The translations under genes were made by a program, and so were the position numbers. 64,000 bases of DNA, taken from Martelella sp. HB161492. Lineage in GTDB: Bacteria; Pseudomonadota; Alphaproteobacteria; Rhizobiales; Rhizobiaceae. Where the stretch lies: NCBI RefSeq assembly GCF_013184775.1, contig NZ_JAATVV010000018.1, positions 1 to 64,000 of the forward strand. The letters are read 5' to 3'. The notes beneath the pieces were generated by a model that worked only from the letters and a program-made list of their open reading frames with translations, did no database searches and had not been told where the DNA came from. Shown here piece after piece: positions 17,308 to 26,918 of the stretch; the first letter of the stretch is position 1; each line of letters starts with the position of its first letter.

Positions 17308-18330
17308 ATGAAGACCCAATCCATCAGCCGTTCGCGGCTGAAGGCAGCCTCCGCTGTTGCCCTCGTTTCGCTCGCTGCCATCGCGGCAACGCCCGCCTTT
17401 GCTGAAGACAAGGCGGCCATCCTGCTGCCCGGCAGCATCAATGACCAGAGCTGGAACGCTCTCGGTTACTCCATCATCCAGAGCCTCGGCACGGATGGCT
17501 TCGAGACCGCCTATTCCGAAAATGTTGCCGATGCCGACGAGGCCGAGGCCCTGCGCGACTATGCCAACCAGGGCTACAAGATCGTGCTTGGCCATTCCGG
17601 CCGCTTCGTTTCCGCCATGGAAGATGTCGCCCCCGATTTCCCGGATACCCAGTTCATTGCCGTCAGCGGCAATGAGGGCATGGATCCGAATGTGATGTCG
17701 ATCGACTACAACAACGCCCAGTTCGGCTGCCAGGTCGGCACGCTGGCCGCGCTGATGAGCAAGAACCACAAGGTCGGCGGCATTTACGGGCTGCAGGGCG
17801 TCTATAACATCACCGCCCAGGCTGGCGGTTTCCGCATCTGCGCCGAAAAGGCGGGCGCCGAAGTGACCATTCTCTATGTCAAGGACATGGAAGATGCCGC
17901 CCAGGCCAAGGAAGCGGCACTGACCATGATCAATCAGGGCGTCGACGTTCTGACCGGCAAGCTCAACGCCGGAGAGGCGGGCCTCGTTCAGGCGGCCAAG
18001 GAGAACAACGTCTATGTCACCGGCCGTGGCTTCGACCAGACAGCCATCGCCCCCGATCTCGTTCTGACCAATATTGTCGAGGACTGGCCGAAGATGATCG
18101 GCTCCACCGCCGACCAGGTGAAGCAGGGCAAGCTGTTCGGCAATTACATGATGTACGGCTACGATACCGAGGGCACGACCGGCGCGACGCTGAAATATAG
18201 CGAAGATGCCGAATTCAACCCGATCGTTCCGGCCGATGTTGTCGCCAAGGTCAACGCGCTGGCGGATGATTTCAAGTCAGGCAAACTGAAGCTCGACCCG
18301 ACGGAAGAGGACGCCCGCAGCGGCAGCTGA
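17308..18330 (+). CDS. BMP-family ABC solute-binding protein
   Basis: A 340-residue periplasmic binding protein with signal peptide ending VSLAAIAATPAFA. The mature region is Bmp/Med/PnrA-like: AAILLPGSINDQSWN, GYKIVLGHSGRF, PDTQFIAVSGNEG, and YGLQGVYNITAQAGGF. Members bind purine or pyrimidine nucleosides or bases. AGAGGAAC precedes the ATG. It sits 173 bases after the amidohydrolase and is followed by the matching ATPase and two permeases, so it delivers the ring substrate or a relative. A hairpin after the gene may raise its share of the operon mRNA. Confidence 0.93.
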   Translation: MKTQSISRSRLKAASAVALVSLAAIAATPAFAEDKAAILLPGSINDQSWNALGYSIIQSLGTDGFETAYSENVADADEAEALRDYANQGYKIVLGHSGRFVSAMEDVAPDFPDTQFIAVSGNEGMDPNVMSIDYNNAQFGCQVGTLAALMSKNHKVGGIYGLQGVYNITAQAGGFRICAEKAGAEVTILYVKDMEDAAQAKEAALTMINQGVDVLTGKLNAGEAGLVQAAKENNVYVTGRGFDQTAIAPDLVLTNIVEDWPKMIGSTADQVKQGKLFGNYMMYGYDTEGTTGATLKYSEDAEFNPIVPADVVAKVNALADDFKSGKLKLDPTEEDARSGS

Positions 18331-18366
18331 TGGCGGAAGCGGGGCATGCCCCTTGAGATCCAGGAT

Positions 18367-18387
18367 TGGCGCGGGTGATCCGCGCCA
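18367..18387 (+). terminator. Intercistronic hairpin after the BMP binding-protein gene
   Basis: TGGCGCGG (18367-18374) and CCGCGCCA (18380-18387) form a perfect 8-base stem with a 5-base loop, followed by CTCTGCCCCTTTTC. Placement between binding-protein and ATPase genes is typical of partial terminators or mRNA-stabilising stems. Confidence 0.5.
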
Positions 18388-18423
18388 CTCTGCCCCTTTT
18401 CTTGAGACTGCGGTGAGGCCTTG

Positions 18424-19911
18424 ATGGCAAGACTTCTGGAAATGCGCGGCATCGTCAAATGCTACGGCCCGCTGCGCGCCAATGACGGTATCGATCTTGA
18501 CGTTCATGAGGGCGAGATCGTCGGCCTTCTCGGTGAGAACGGTTCCGGCAAGAGCACGCTGATGAAGGTCCTGTTCGGCATGGTCACCGCCGATGGCGGC
18601 GGCATTGTCTTTCGCGATCGTGAATTGTCCGGCCACCGGCCGCGCGAGGCCATGGCGGCAGGCATTGCTATGATCCATCAGCATTTCATGCTGGTCGAGG
18701 CCATGACCGTGGTTGAAAATATCATGCTGGGCTGGCCGCGCGCCGGTCGCGTCCTGAACCGGGCGGCAATTGCTGAAGACATTCGTACCGTCAGCCGCAG
18801 GCTTGGGCTTGAGCTCGATCCCGACGCCGTGGTTGCCGATCTGCCGCTCGGCCGCCGTCAGCGCATCGAAATTCTGAAGGCGGTTCTGCGCGAGGCCGAG
18901 CTTTTGGTGCTTGACGAGCCGACCTCAAACCTTGCCCCCGTCGAAGTGCAGGAGCTGCTCGCCATCATGGAACGGCTGCGCGACGAGGGCAAAGGCATCA
19001 TTTTCATTTCCCATAAAATGCCAGAAGTGCTGGCGGTCTGCAGCACTATCGTCGTGCTGCGTGCCGGCCGTGTGACCGGCAGGACCAGCGCCGACAAGGT
19101 CACGCGGGCTGAGCTTTCGGCGATGATGGTCGGCCGCGATATTTCGAGCCCGCACGTGCTGAAGCCCAACCGGCCGGGCGCGGACCGGATCGAACTGTCC
19201 GCGCTTTCGGCCGATGGTCTCGGGCCGCTGACGCTTCATGTCAGAGCCGGCGAAATTCTCGGCATTGCCGGTGTCGACGGCAACGGCCAGCTGGAACTGG
19301 CGGAAGCGATCGCCGGTCTCAGGCCGGTTCGTGCCGGCCATATCACGCTTGATGGCACACCGATCACTGCAATGCCGGTCGCTGCACGCACGCGCGCCGG
19401 TCTTGCCTATATGCCGGCCGATCGCTCGACGACGGCGCTGGTGCCGGGGCTCTCGATTGCCGACAATCTGATGCTGCGCGATAGCCGCCGCAGCCCCTAT
19501 AGCCGCCGCGGCGTGCTGCGCGCCCGCGCGGCCATCGCCAAAGCAAAGGATCTCATGCAGCGTTTCGATATTCGTGCGCCGCAGCCGACGACCCCGGCGC
19601 GCAGCCTTTCCGGCGGCAACCAGCAGAAGATCGTGATCGCCCGCGAGCTTGATCGCCAGCCCTCCGTTCTCGTCGCCCATCAGGCGACATGGGGGCTTGA
19701 TCCCGGCGCAACACGCTTTGTCATGGAGCAGATGATCGCGCTGCGCGATCGCGGCGGCGCTGTCATCTATATTTCCTCCGAGCTGGAGGAAATCATGGCC
19801 ATCAGCGACCGCATCGCCGTGCTGTCGGGCGGCACGATCGCCGGCACGGTCAACCGCGCTGACGCCGACATGACCCAGATCGGCCTGTGGATGTCGGAGC
19901 ATGCGGCATGA
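18424..19911 (+). CDS. ABC transporter ATP-binding protein, tandem domains (nucleoside type)
   Basis: A 495-residue cytoplasmic ATPase with two ABC domains. The first has Walker A GLLGENGSGKST, signature-region LPLGRRQRIEILKAV and Walker B LLVLDEPTSNL. The second has a degenerate Walker A (GVDGNGQLELAEAI), signature LSGGNQQKIVIARE and VLVAHQATWGLDPGA, the usual asymmetry of BMP-system (YufO/NupA-like) ATPases. GTGAGG precedes ATG 18424; a TTG at 18421 is also in frame. It overlaps the permease gene by ATGA, so the two are translationally coupled. Confidence 0.94.
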   Translation: MARLLEMRGIVKCYGPLRANDGIDLDVHEGEIVGLLGENGSGKSTLMKVLFGMVTADGGGIVFRDRELSGHRPREAMAAGIAMIHQHFMLVEAMTVVENIMLGWPRAGRVLNRAAIAEDIRTVSRRLGLELDPDAVVADLPLGRRQRIEILKAVLREAELLVLDEPTSNLAPVEVQELLAIMERLRDEGKGIIFISHKMPEVLAVCSTIVVLRAGRVTGRTSADKVTRAELSAMMVGRDISSPHVLKPNRPGADRIELSALSADGLGPLTLHVRAGEILGIAGVDGNGQLELAEAIAGLRPVRAGHITLDGTPITAMPVAARTRAGLAYMPADRSTTALVPGLSIADNLMLRDSRRSPYSRRGVLRARAAIAKAKDLMQRFDIRAPQPTTPARSLSGGNQQKIVIARELDRQPSVLVAHQATWGLDPGATRFVMEQMIALRDRGGAVIYISSELEEIMAISDRIAVLSGGTIAGTVNRADADMTQIGLWMSEHAA

Positions 19912-20963
19912 GCGAGCAGGAGACCATTCTCACCCCGCAACCGCGCGGTTTCGGTCTGCGTTTCCGCCGCGAGGATTTCTTCGTGCGGATCGTCATCGCA
20001 CTGGCACTCTCAATCCTCTGCGCCGCTGTGCTAGTGGCTCTGGCCGGCAAAAATCCGCTCGTGGCCTTTGGCGCCATCATCAGCGGCGCGTTCGGCTCAC
20101 CGCACCAGATCGGTGTGGCGCTCAACCGCGCCTGTCCCTATCTTCTCGCCGGTTCCGGCCTTGCCATGTGCTTCCGCGCCGGTGTCATCAATATGGGATC
20201 GGACGGACAGATCGCGCTTGGCGGCATTGGCGCAACGGCGACCGTTTTATTCTGGCCGGGCGAGCCCGGGATCCTGACCCTGCTTGCAGCCCTGGCGGCA
20301 GCCGCCCTTCTCGGCGCCGGCTGGGCGGCCCTTGCCACCGGCATTCATCTCTATCGCCGGGTGCATGAAGTGCTGGCAACGCTGCTGCTGAATTTCGTCG
20401 CCGTCCTGCTCGTGCAGCAGGTTCTCTCCGGTCCGATGGGACAGAAGGGGGCGGGGTTCCTGCAGTCGCCGCGCATGCCGCAGCCCGTCTGGCTGACGCG
20501 GATCCCCGAATTCGGCTTCCATATCGGGATTGTCGTCGGCATCGTCATTGCCATCGCACTGTCCTTCATCCTCTGGAAAACGCCCTTCGGCTTTGCACTC
20601 CGCGTTGTCGGCAGGTCGCGCCGCGCCACCGCCTATGCCGGCTTTTCCGTCCCCGCCATCACCTGGAGCGTCATGCTGATTGCCGGAGCGCTGGGCGGGC
20701 TTGCCGGCGGCATGGAAATTCTCGGCCTGCATCACCGCATGATCGAGGGCTTCTCCGAAGGTTTCGGTTTCAAGGCTGTCACGGTGGCACTTCTGGGCGC
20801 AATCGAACCTGCAGCCGTCATTCCGGCAGCCCTCTTTATCGGTCTTCTGGAGACGGGATCGCTGTCGATGCAGCGTCAGATCGGCGTGCCCTCCGCCCTT
20901 GTGGTGGTGATCGAGGGGATCACCATGCTCTTCATCCTCACAGCCACGGTCAGACGCGCATGA
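19908..20963 (+). CDS. ABC transporter permease 1 (nucleoside/BMP type)
   Basis: A 351-residue inner-membrane permease of the BPD_transp_2 family with about nine hydrophobic helices. Characteristic segments are GVALNRACPYLLAGSGLAMCFRAGVINMGSDGQIALGG and the EAA-like GFGFKAVTVALLGAIEPA. The start is ATG 19908, inside the stop of the ATPase gene (ATGA). It overlaps the second permease by another ATGA, so the transporter subunits are made stoichiometrically. Confidence 0.93.
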   Translation: MSEQETILTPQPRGFGLRFRREDFFVRIVIALALSILCAAVLVALAGKNPLVAFGAIISGAFGSPHQIGVALNRACPYLLAGSGLAMCFRAGVINMGSDGQIALGGIGATATVLFWPGEPGILTLLAALAAAALLGAGWAALATGIHLYRRVHEVLATLLLNFVAVLLVQQVLSGPMGQKGAGFLQSPRMPQPVWLTRIPEFGFHIGIVVGIVIAIALSFILWKTPFGFALRVVGRSRRATAYAGFSVPAITWSVMLIAGALGGLAGGMEILGLHHRMIEGFSEGFGFKAVTVALLGAIEPAAVIPAALFIGLLETGSLSMQRQIGVPSALVVVIEGITMLFILTATVRRA

Positions 20964-21859
20964 TTGTTGATTTTGCCTCCGCCGCGATCCGTATCGCCAC
21001 CCCGCTCGCCTTCGCAGCCCTTGGCGGCATATTGTCGGAACGTGCCGGCGTCTTCGCCGTCGGTCTTGAAGGCATGATGCTGATGGGCGCCTTTGCCGCC
21101 ATCGTCGGCACCTGGGCCGGCGGCAGCGCGCTTGCCGGCATTGCCCTTGCGGCCTTCGGCGGCGCCGTGATCGGCCTCATCATCGCCATCGTCACCGTGC
21201 GCTATCGCGCCGACAACATGGTGACGGGACTGACCAGCAATATCCTGACACTCGGGCTCACCACCTATCTGATGCACATCATCGGCGACGGAACGCTGGC
21301 GATCAACCTTGATCCTCTGACCGCCATCCATATTCCCGGCCTGTCTGACCTGCCTGTCGCCGGACCGCTGCTGTTTTCGCTGCCGCCCTTCACCTATGGC
21401 GTCATTTTCGGCTGCATCGTTCTCGCCTTCGTGCTTTACCGCACCCAGGCAGGACTGCTGCTGCGCGCCGTCGGCGAGAACCCTGAAGCCGTCTTTGCCG
21501 CCGGCGCCGATCCGATGCGAACCCGGATGATCGCGGTGATCGCCTGCGGCGCGATTGCCGGCCTTGGCGGTGCGGCGCTGTCGCTTGGCCAGATCGGCAC
21601 CTTCACCGACGGCATGACCGGCGGGCGCGGCTATCTGGCGCTCGCCTCGCTGATCGTCGGCCGCTGGAACCCCTTCGGAGCAGCGCTTGCCTGCCTCGGC
21701 TTTGGTGCCGCAGAGGCGTTTGAGCTTCGGCTTCAGAGCTTCGGCGTGCCGGTCAGTTCCTATATCATCCAGATGGTGCCCTACATCATCGCCATTGCCG
21801 TTCTGGCAGGCATTGGCCGGTCAAGCCGCCTGCCGGCTTCGATCGGCAAGCCCCTTTGA
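20960..21859 (+). CDS. ABC transporter permease 2 (nucleoside/BMP type)
   Basis: A 299-residue partner permease. It begins with the family pattern ATPLAFAALGGILSERAGVFAVGLEGMMLMGAF (seen as IRIATPLAFAALGG and GVFAVGLEGM) and has GGRGYLALASLIVGRWNPFG near residue 225. About eight membrane helices. It starts within the stop codon of permease 1 and is followed after 20 bases by the amidase gene. With the binding protein and ATPase it makes a complete importer. Confidence 0.93.
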   Translation: MIVDFASAAIRIATPLAFAALGGILSERAGVFAVGLEGMMLMGAFAAIVGTWAGGSALAGIALAAFGGAVIGLIIAIVTVRYRADNMVTGLTSNILTLGLTTYLMHIIGDGTLAINLDPLTAIHIPGLSDLPVAGPLLFSLPPFTYGVIFGCIVLAFVLYRTQAGLLLRAVGENPEAVFAAGADPMRTRMIAVIACGAIAGLGGAALSLGQIGTFTDGMTGGRGYLALASLIVGRWNPFGAALACLGFGAAEAFELRLQSFGVPVSSYIIQMVPYIIAIAVLAGIGRSSRLPASIGKPL

Positions 21860-21879
21860 AAATCGTGACGGAGACAGAC

Positions 21880-23313
21880 ATGATGGAGGACATCAGCAGC
21901 CTTTCAGAGGCGCTTGCGAACGGCACGCTTACGGCAGAAGCCTTGCTGGAGCGGAGCCTGGCACGGATCGCAGCCGGTGATCCGGCGCTCAATGCCTTCG
22001 TTGCGATGGACGTCGCCGGCGCCCGCAGGGCTGCGAAAGCCAGCGATGCCCGCCGTCAACGCGGTGCTTTGCTGTCGCCCATTGATGGCATCCCCCTGTC
22101 GATCAAGGACAATATTCTGGTCAAGGACATGCCTGCGACCTGGGGAAGCCGGGCCTTTGCCGATTTCATGCCGGCAACGGACGAACTGCCCGTGGCCCGC
22201 CTGCGTGCCGCCGGTGCCATTATCATCGGCAAGACCAATGTGCCCGAACTGACACTGGACGGTTTTACCAGCAACGATCTTTTCGGCACCACCCGCAATC
22301 CCTGGAACAATGCGCTGACGCCTGGCGGCTCTTCCGGCGGCGCTGCAGCAAGCGTTGCAGCGGGTTTTGTGCCCGCGGCAATGGGGACGGACGGCGGCGG
22401 TTCGACGCGCAGGCCGGCCTGTCACACCGGGCTGGTCGGCTGGAAACCCTCTTCAGGGCATATGCCGCGGCTTGATGGCTTTCCTGCGATCCTGACCGAT
22501 TTCGAGGTCATCGGCCTCCTGACCCGCTCGGTCAGGGATGCCGCAATCCTCGATCAGCTTCTGCGCGCGCCTGATCCCCGCGACCGCCGCTCCATGCTGG
22601 AAACGACAGCACCGCCGATCCCGGCAGCGCCGAGAATTCTGTTCGTGCCGACATTCGGTGATATCCCCGTCGACCCGGAAGTCTCGTCGGCCTGCCGCCG
22701 CTTCGTTGACGGCCTGCGGGAGAGGGGCGCCACGGTGACCGAAAGCGCACTGTTCTTCGACCTCGACAGCGTCAACGAGATCTGGCGGGTGATCTCCCGC
22801 TCCGGCGTTGCCTATATGATGGACTGGCATCACGGCGCGCTCAAATCAGGCGCCTCGCCAAGCGTCAGGGCGCTTGCCGAAGACGGTGCGGCCATTTCCG
22901 GCGCCGACTATATCGGTGCGCTGGAGAAGACGGCTGCCCTGCGCGCCGGTCTCGCCGGGCTTTTTGCGCAATATGATCTGGTGATCACCCCAACCGCCGG
23001 TGCGCTGCCCTGGCCGGTCGAAAAACCCTATCCTGACATGATTGACGGCCGGCCGGCGGGGCCGCGCGATCATGCCGTCTTTACCGGCTGGGTCAATGTC
23101 GGCGGCCTGCCCGCCATCAGCCTGCCGATCGCCATCTCGCGGGAGACGCTGCCGATCGGCATTCAGCTCGTTGCCGCCTTTGGCGCGGATGCAGCGCTGC
23201 TGGACTTCGCCGAGGGGCTCTGGCAGCACTGCATCGCCCTGCCGGATCTGCCGCAAAGCGCGGCCACTCAGCAGAGCGGCCGCGCCCTTCATGGATCATC
23301 AGGCGCCTTTTGA
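21880..23313 (+). CDS. Amidase-signature family hydrolase
   Basis: A 477-residue cytoplasmic amidase with the complete Ser-cisSer-Lys triad: Lys76 (PLSIKDNI), Ser151 (PGGSSGGAAAS) and Ser175 (GTDGGGSTRRPA). The 24-residue spacing between the two serines is standard. ATG 21880 has GGAG six bases upstream. As last gene of the ring-amidohydrolase operon it probably cleaves the opened ring product (for example ureidomalonate from barbiturate, or carboxybiuret from cyanuric acid, the step done by AtzE). No AtzG-like small partner is visible, which weakens the AtzE reading. The substrate is inferred from context only. Confidence 0.9.
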   Translation: MMEDISSLSEALANGTLTAEALLERSLARIAAGDPALNAFVAMDVAGARRAAKASDARRQRGALLSPIDGIPLSIKDNILVKDMPATWGSRAFADFMPATDELPVARLRAAGAIIIGKTNVPELTLDGFTSNDLFGTTRNPWNNALTPGGSSGGAAASVAAGFVPAAMGTDGGGSTRRPACHTGLVGWKPSSGHMPRLDGFPAILTDFEVIGLLTRSVRDAAILDQLLRAPDPRDRRSMLETTAPPIPAAPRILFVPTFGDIPVDPEVSSACRRFVDGLRERGATVTESALFFDLDSVNEIWRVISRSGVAYMMDWHHGALKSGASPSVRALAEDGAAISGADYIGALEKTAALRAGLAGLFAQYDLVITPTAGALPWPVEKPYPDMIDGRPAGPRDHAVFTGWVNVGGLPAISLPIAISRETLPIGIQLVAAFGADAALLDFAEGLWQHCIALPDLPQSAATQQSGRALHGSSGAF

Positions 23314-23349
23314 GGGGAGAGGAGGAGCGCGCCTGACGACGGCAGAACC

Positions 23350-24096
23350 TCACATCGCCTGTTCGTAGGTCAGGCTGGCACCGATCAGCTCCCGCGCGTA
23401 AGGGTCACTCGCGCCATTGCCAAGGATCGCCTCGCGCGGCAGCACCTCGACGATATTGCCGGCCTGCATCACCGCGAAGCGGTCACACATATAGTCGATC
23501 ACGGCGAGATCGTGGCTGACCATCAGATAGGTGAAGCCCTTCTCGGCGCGCAGCCTGACCAGCAGATTGATGATTTCGGCCTGTACCGAAACATCAAGCG
23601 CCGAGGTCGGCTCATCGAGAAACAGTACATCCGGCTCCATGATCAGCGCGCGGGCGATGGCAACGCGCTGGCGCTGGCCGCCGGAAAGCTGGTGCGGATA
23701 GCGATCAAGAAAATCCTCCGGCAGACCGACATCGCTGAGCGCGCGCGCCATCCGCGCCTCGCGATCACCAATGCCGTGGATCTTCAGCGGTTCGCTCAGC
23801 ACCGTGCGGATCGAGTGGCGGGGATGCAGCGAGCCATAAGGATCCTGAAACACCATCTGCACCGTGCGGCAGCGCTCCTCCCGCTTCATCTCACGCACAT
23901 CGCGATCACCGATCAGCACGCGGCCCTGCCATTTTTCCAGCAGCAGCGAGGCACAGCGCAGCACGGTGGATTTGCCCGAGCCGCTTTCACCAACGAGACC
24001 GAAACATTCGCCAGGCTCCACGGTAAAACTCACCTCCGGCAGAACCGTCAGCGCGCCGAAGCGGATCGTCATCTTGTCAACGGTAATCGATTTCAT
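23350..24096 (-). CDS. ABC transporter ATPase, DppF/OppF type
   Basis: A 248-residue single-domain ATPase with Walker [12 protein letters not shown], signature HQLSGGQRQRVAIARAL, Walker B VLFLDEPTSALDVS and switch VSHDLAVI. It lacks the C-terminal oligopeptide-transporter Cys extension usual in DppF proteins and is shorter than average. It is last in the minus-strand permease-permease-ATPase-ATPase operon and overlaps the DppD-type gene by ATGA. Confidence 0.92.
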   Translation of the reverse strand: MKSITVDKMTIRFGALTVLPEVSFTVEPGECFGLVGESGSGKSTVLRCASLLLEKWQGRVLIGDRDVREMKREERCRTVQMVFQDPYGSLHPRHSIRTVLSEPLKIHGIGDREARMARALSDVGLPEDFLDRYPHQLSGGQRQRVAIARALIMEPDVLFLDEPTSALDVSVQAEIINLLVRLRAEKGFTYLMVSHDLAVIDYMCDRFAVMQAGNIVEVLPREAILGNGASDPYARELIGASLTYEQAM

Positions 24097-24941
24097 GGCC
24101 GCATCTCCTCCGCGTCCAGCCAGCTGTTCTGACGATGCAGCACCGGCAGCGGCGTGCGGGCGCCGCCAATGCGCGGCTGGGCGGCAAGCAGCCCGCGCGT
24201 ATAGGGATGCTGTGCCCTGTCGAGATCGGCCGCCGCCAGCGTTTCGACAACGCGGCCGGCATACATGATCAGCACCCGGTCGCAGAAATTGCGCACCAGA
24301 TTGAGGTCATGCGAGATCATGATCAGGCCGATGCCTTTCTCGCGCACCAGATCGTCGAGGATTTTCAGCACTTGCAGCCGCACCGTCACATCAAGTGCCG
24401 AGGTCGGCTCATCGGCGATCACCAAATCCGGATCGGTCAGAAGCATCATCGCGATCATGATACGCTGCCCCATGCCGCCGGATACCTCGTGCGGATAGAG
24501 CTCATAGACCCGTTCCGGATCGCGGATCTGCACTGCTTCCAGCATCGCGATCGCTTTCGCGTGCGCATCGGCCTTTGAGCAATGAACATGGGTCCGGAAG
24601 GCTTCCGCCACCTGATCGCCGCAGCGCTGGATCGGATTGAGCGAGAATTTCGGGTCCTGCAGGATCATCGACATATGGGCGCCGCGGATCTTCAGCATTG
24701 CACGCTCGCTGGCGGCGAGGAGATCCGTCTGCCCGAACCGCATGTGTTTTGCGGTGATGTCGGCGGTTGGCAGCAGCTTCAGCAGCGCGCGGCCGACGGT
24801 GGATTTGCCCGATCCGCTTTCGCCGACAATGCCGAGCCGTTCGCGGCCGAGCGTGAAGCTGACATGGCGCACCGCCGGTTCGGGCGTTCCACGGTAATGG
24901 ATGGAGAGGTCCTCGACCTCAAGCAGTCTGTCGTCGCTCAT
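24093..24941 (-). CDS. ABC transporter ATPase, DppD/OppD type
   Basis: A 282-residue ATPase with Walker [13 protein letters not shown], DppD-type insert ILQDPKFSLNPIQRCGDQVAEA, signature VSGGMGQRIMIAMML, Walker B LVIADEPTSALDVT and switch ISHDLNLV. It starts four bases after the DppC-type permease stop. It pairs with the DppF-type ATPase to energise the importer. Peptide, opine or sugar substrates are all possible for the family; the linked regulatory motif suggests a sugar acid. Confidence 0.93.
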   Translation of the reverse strand: MSDDRLLEVEDLSIHYRGTPEPAVRHVSFTLGRERLGIVGESGSGKSTVGRALLKLLPTADITAKHMRFGQTDLLAASERAMLKIRGAHMSMILQDPKFSLNPIQRCGDQVAEAFRTHVHCSKADAHAKAIAMLEAVQIRDPERVYELYPHEVSGGMGQRIMIAMMLLTDPDLVIADEPTSALDVTVRLQVLKILDDLVREKGIGLIMISHDLNLVRNFCDRVLIMYAGRVVETLAAADLDRAQHPYTRGLLAAQPRIGGARTPLPVLHRQNSWLDAEEMRP

Positions 24942-24945
24942 GGTC

Positions 24946-25851
24946 TCACCGCCTGTTCATCTGTTTCGGATCAAGCGCATCGCGCAGGCCATCGCCCAGG
25001 AGATTGAAGGCGAGGCTGACGCAGAGGATCGCAACGCCGGGGAAGGTGACGAGCCACCAGCTGTCGATCATGTAGCGCCGGCCGGTGGCAATCATCGCCC
25101 CCCACTCCGGCAGCGGCGGCTGGGCGCCAAGGCCGAGAAAGCCGAGGCCAGCCGCCGTCAGGATCACTGTCGCCATGTTCAGCGTCAGCCGGATGATCAC
25201 CGACGGCAGGCACATCGGCACGATCGAGCGCCAGATGATGCGCGCCGATGACGCGCCCTGAAGCCGTGCCGCCGAAATATAGTCGGCACTGCGAAAGGTC
25301 ATGGTCTCGGCACGGGCAAGCCGGGCAATCGGCGGCCAGGCCGTCAGCGAGATGGCGATGATCGCATTGTTGAGGCTCGGGCCGAGGGCTGCGACAAAGG
25401 CCAGCGACAGGATCAGCGAGGGGAAGGAGAGAAAGATATCGGTGATCCGCATCATGATATTGTCAATGCGGCCGCCGAAATAGCCGGCCACCGTGCCAAC
25501 GAGGAGGCCGATCGGCCCAACCACGATCGAAACCAGAAAGATGATCCTCAGCGTGATCCGCGAGCCATAGAGAAGCCGGCTGTAGATGTCGCGGCCGAGT
25601 TCGTCGGTTCCGAAATAATGCGCCGCGCTTGGCGGCTGCAATGTCGCCTGCAGATCCTGCAGATAGGGATCATGGGTTGCCAGCATCGGGCCGAACAGGG
25701 CGCCGATGATCAGGATGGCGAGCACCAGGAGGCCGAAGGCCGAGGTTGGCGATTTCGCCAGAAAGATCAGGATATTCTTGGTCGTGACCAGCGCCTGAGG
25801 CATGGTCCTGGAACGGGTCGCCTTGAGCGGCGTGCTATCGGACATGGTCAT
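24946..25851 (-). CDS. ABC transporter permease, DppC type
   Basis: A 301-residue inner-membrane permease with the N-terminal OppC-like helix and the FGTDELGRDIYSRLLYGSRITL segment diagnostic of DppC/OppC. The C-terminal LGLGAQPPLPEWGAMIATG and LAFNLLGDGLRDALDP blocks are also present. ATG 25851 overlaps the DppB stop (ATGA); a second ATG at 25845 is possible. It forms a heterodimer with the upstream permease. Confidence 0.94.
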   Translation of the reverse strand: MTMSDSTPLKATRSRTMPQALVTTKNILIFLAKSPTSAFGLLVLAILIIGALFGPMLATHDPYLQDLQATLQPPSAAHYFGTDELGRDIYSRLLYGSRITLRIIFLVSIVVGPIGLLVGTVAGYFGGRIDNIMMRITDIFLSFPSLILSLAFVAALGPSLNNAIIAISLTAWPPIARLARAETMTFRSADYISAARLQGASSARIIWRSIVPMCLPSVIIRLTLNMATVILTAAGLGFLGLGAQPPLPEWGAMIATGRRYMIDSWWLVTFPGVAILCVSLAFNLLGDGLRDALDPKQMNRR

Positions 25852-26870
25852 CGGGTCCTCGGATCGAATACGCGGTAGAGAACATCGGAGAGAATGTTGA
25901 GGCCGATGAAGATCAGGCCGACGAGCAGAACGCAGGTCATCACCGCATTCATGTCTCCGATACGCAGGTTGGAGGTGAGATACTGGCCGAAGCCCGGCCA
26001 GGCGAAGACCGTCTCGATCAGCACCGCGCCTTCGAGCAGGCCGCCATAGGCCAGCGCGATGATGGTAACGAGCTGGACGCGGATATTGATGAAAACATGA
26101 AACCAGATGGTCTGGCGCTGGCTCAGTCCCTTGACCCGGGCCGTGGTCACATATTCCTGATTGATCTGATCCAGCATGAAACTGCGGGTCATGCGGGTGA
26201 TGTAGGCCGCAGAGGAATAGCCAAGCAGCGAGGCCGGCAGGATGATGTGATCAATCGCACTCCTGAACACATCCCAGTCGCCGGCAAGGGCACTGTCGAT
26301 CAGAAGGAAATTGGTCCGTTCCGGCACGATGCCGATATAGAACTGGCTCATCCGCCCCGAACCGCCGACCCAGCCAAGCCCGGCATAGAAGATCAAAAGC
26401 CCGATCATGCCGGTCCAGAAGATCGGCATGGAATGGCCGAGCAGGCTGAACACGCGGATCACCTGATCCTGCCAGCGATCCTTCTTGATCGCCGCCAGAA
26501 CGCCAAGCGGAATGCCAAGTCCGGCGCCGACAATGATGGCGAAGGTGGCAAGCTCGATCGTCGCCGGCATGACATGGAGAATATCCTGGATAACCGGCTG
26601 GCCGGTGCGCACCGACGTGCCGAAATTGCCGGTCAGGACATCGCGGATATAGAAGAAGAACTGTTCCCACATCGGCCGGTCGAGACCAAGCTGGTGATAG
26701 ACGTTCTGATAGACTTCCTTGGTCGCATCCTCACCGACAATGGCTCGCACCGGATCCACCGGCATGACGCGCCCGATCACGAAGGTCAGGACAAGAAGGC
26801 CGAAAAGCGTGACCAAAATGGACCCGGCCCGCTCGAACAGCGCACCTGTCCGGCCCTGTTCATCTGTCAT
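25848..26870 (-). CDS. ABC transporter permease, DppB type
   Basis: A 340-residue inner-membrane permease. It has LLVLTFVIGRVMPVDPVRAIVG at the N-terminus, LGLDRPMWEQFFFYIRDVLTGNFGTSVRTGQPV, and the EAA-like RVKGLSQRQTIWFHVFIN segment. AGGAG seven bases before ATG 26870 decides the start. First gene of a four-gene transporter operon that lacks a binding-protein gene. An inverted CTGTAT/ATACAG motif lies 49 bases upstream. The orphan family-5 binding protein at 7214-8806 is the candidate partner. Confidence 0.93.
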   Translation of the reverse strand: MTDEQGRTGALFERAGSILVTLFGLLVLTFVIGRVMPVDPVRAIVGEDATKEVYQNVYHQLGLDRPMWEQFFFYIRDVLTGNFGTSVRTGQPVIQDILHVMPATIELATFAIIVGAGLGIPLGVLAAIKKDRWQDQVIRVFSLLGHSMPIFWTGMIGLLIFYAGLGWVGGSGRMSQFYIGIVPERTNFLLIDSALAGDWDVFRSAIDHIILPASLLGYSSAAYITRMTRSFMLDQINQEYVTTARVKGLSQRQTIWFHVFINIRVQLVTIIALAYGGLLEGAVLIETVFAWPGFGQYLTSNLRIGDMNAVMTCVLLVGLIFIGLNILSDVLYRVFDPRTR

Positions 26871-26918
26871 TGCAACTCCTCCCAAAGTGCCGGAACGGGC
26901 CATTCAGGGCAGCCCATT

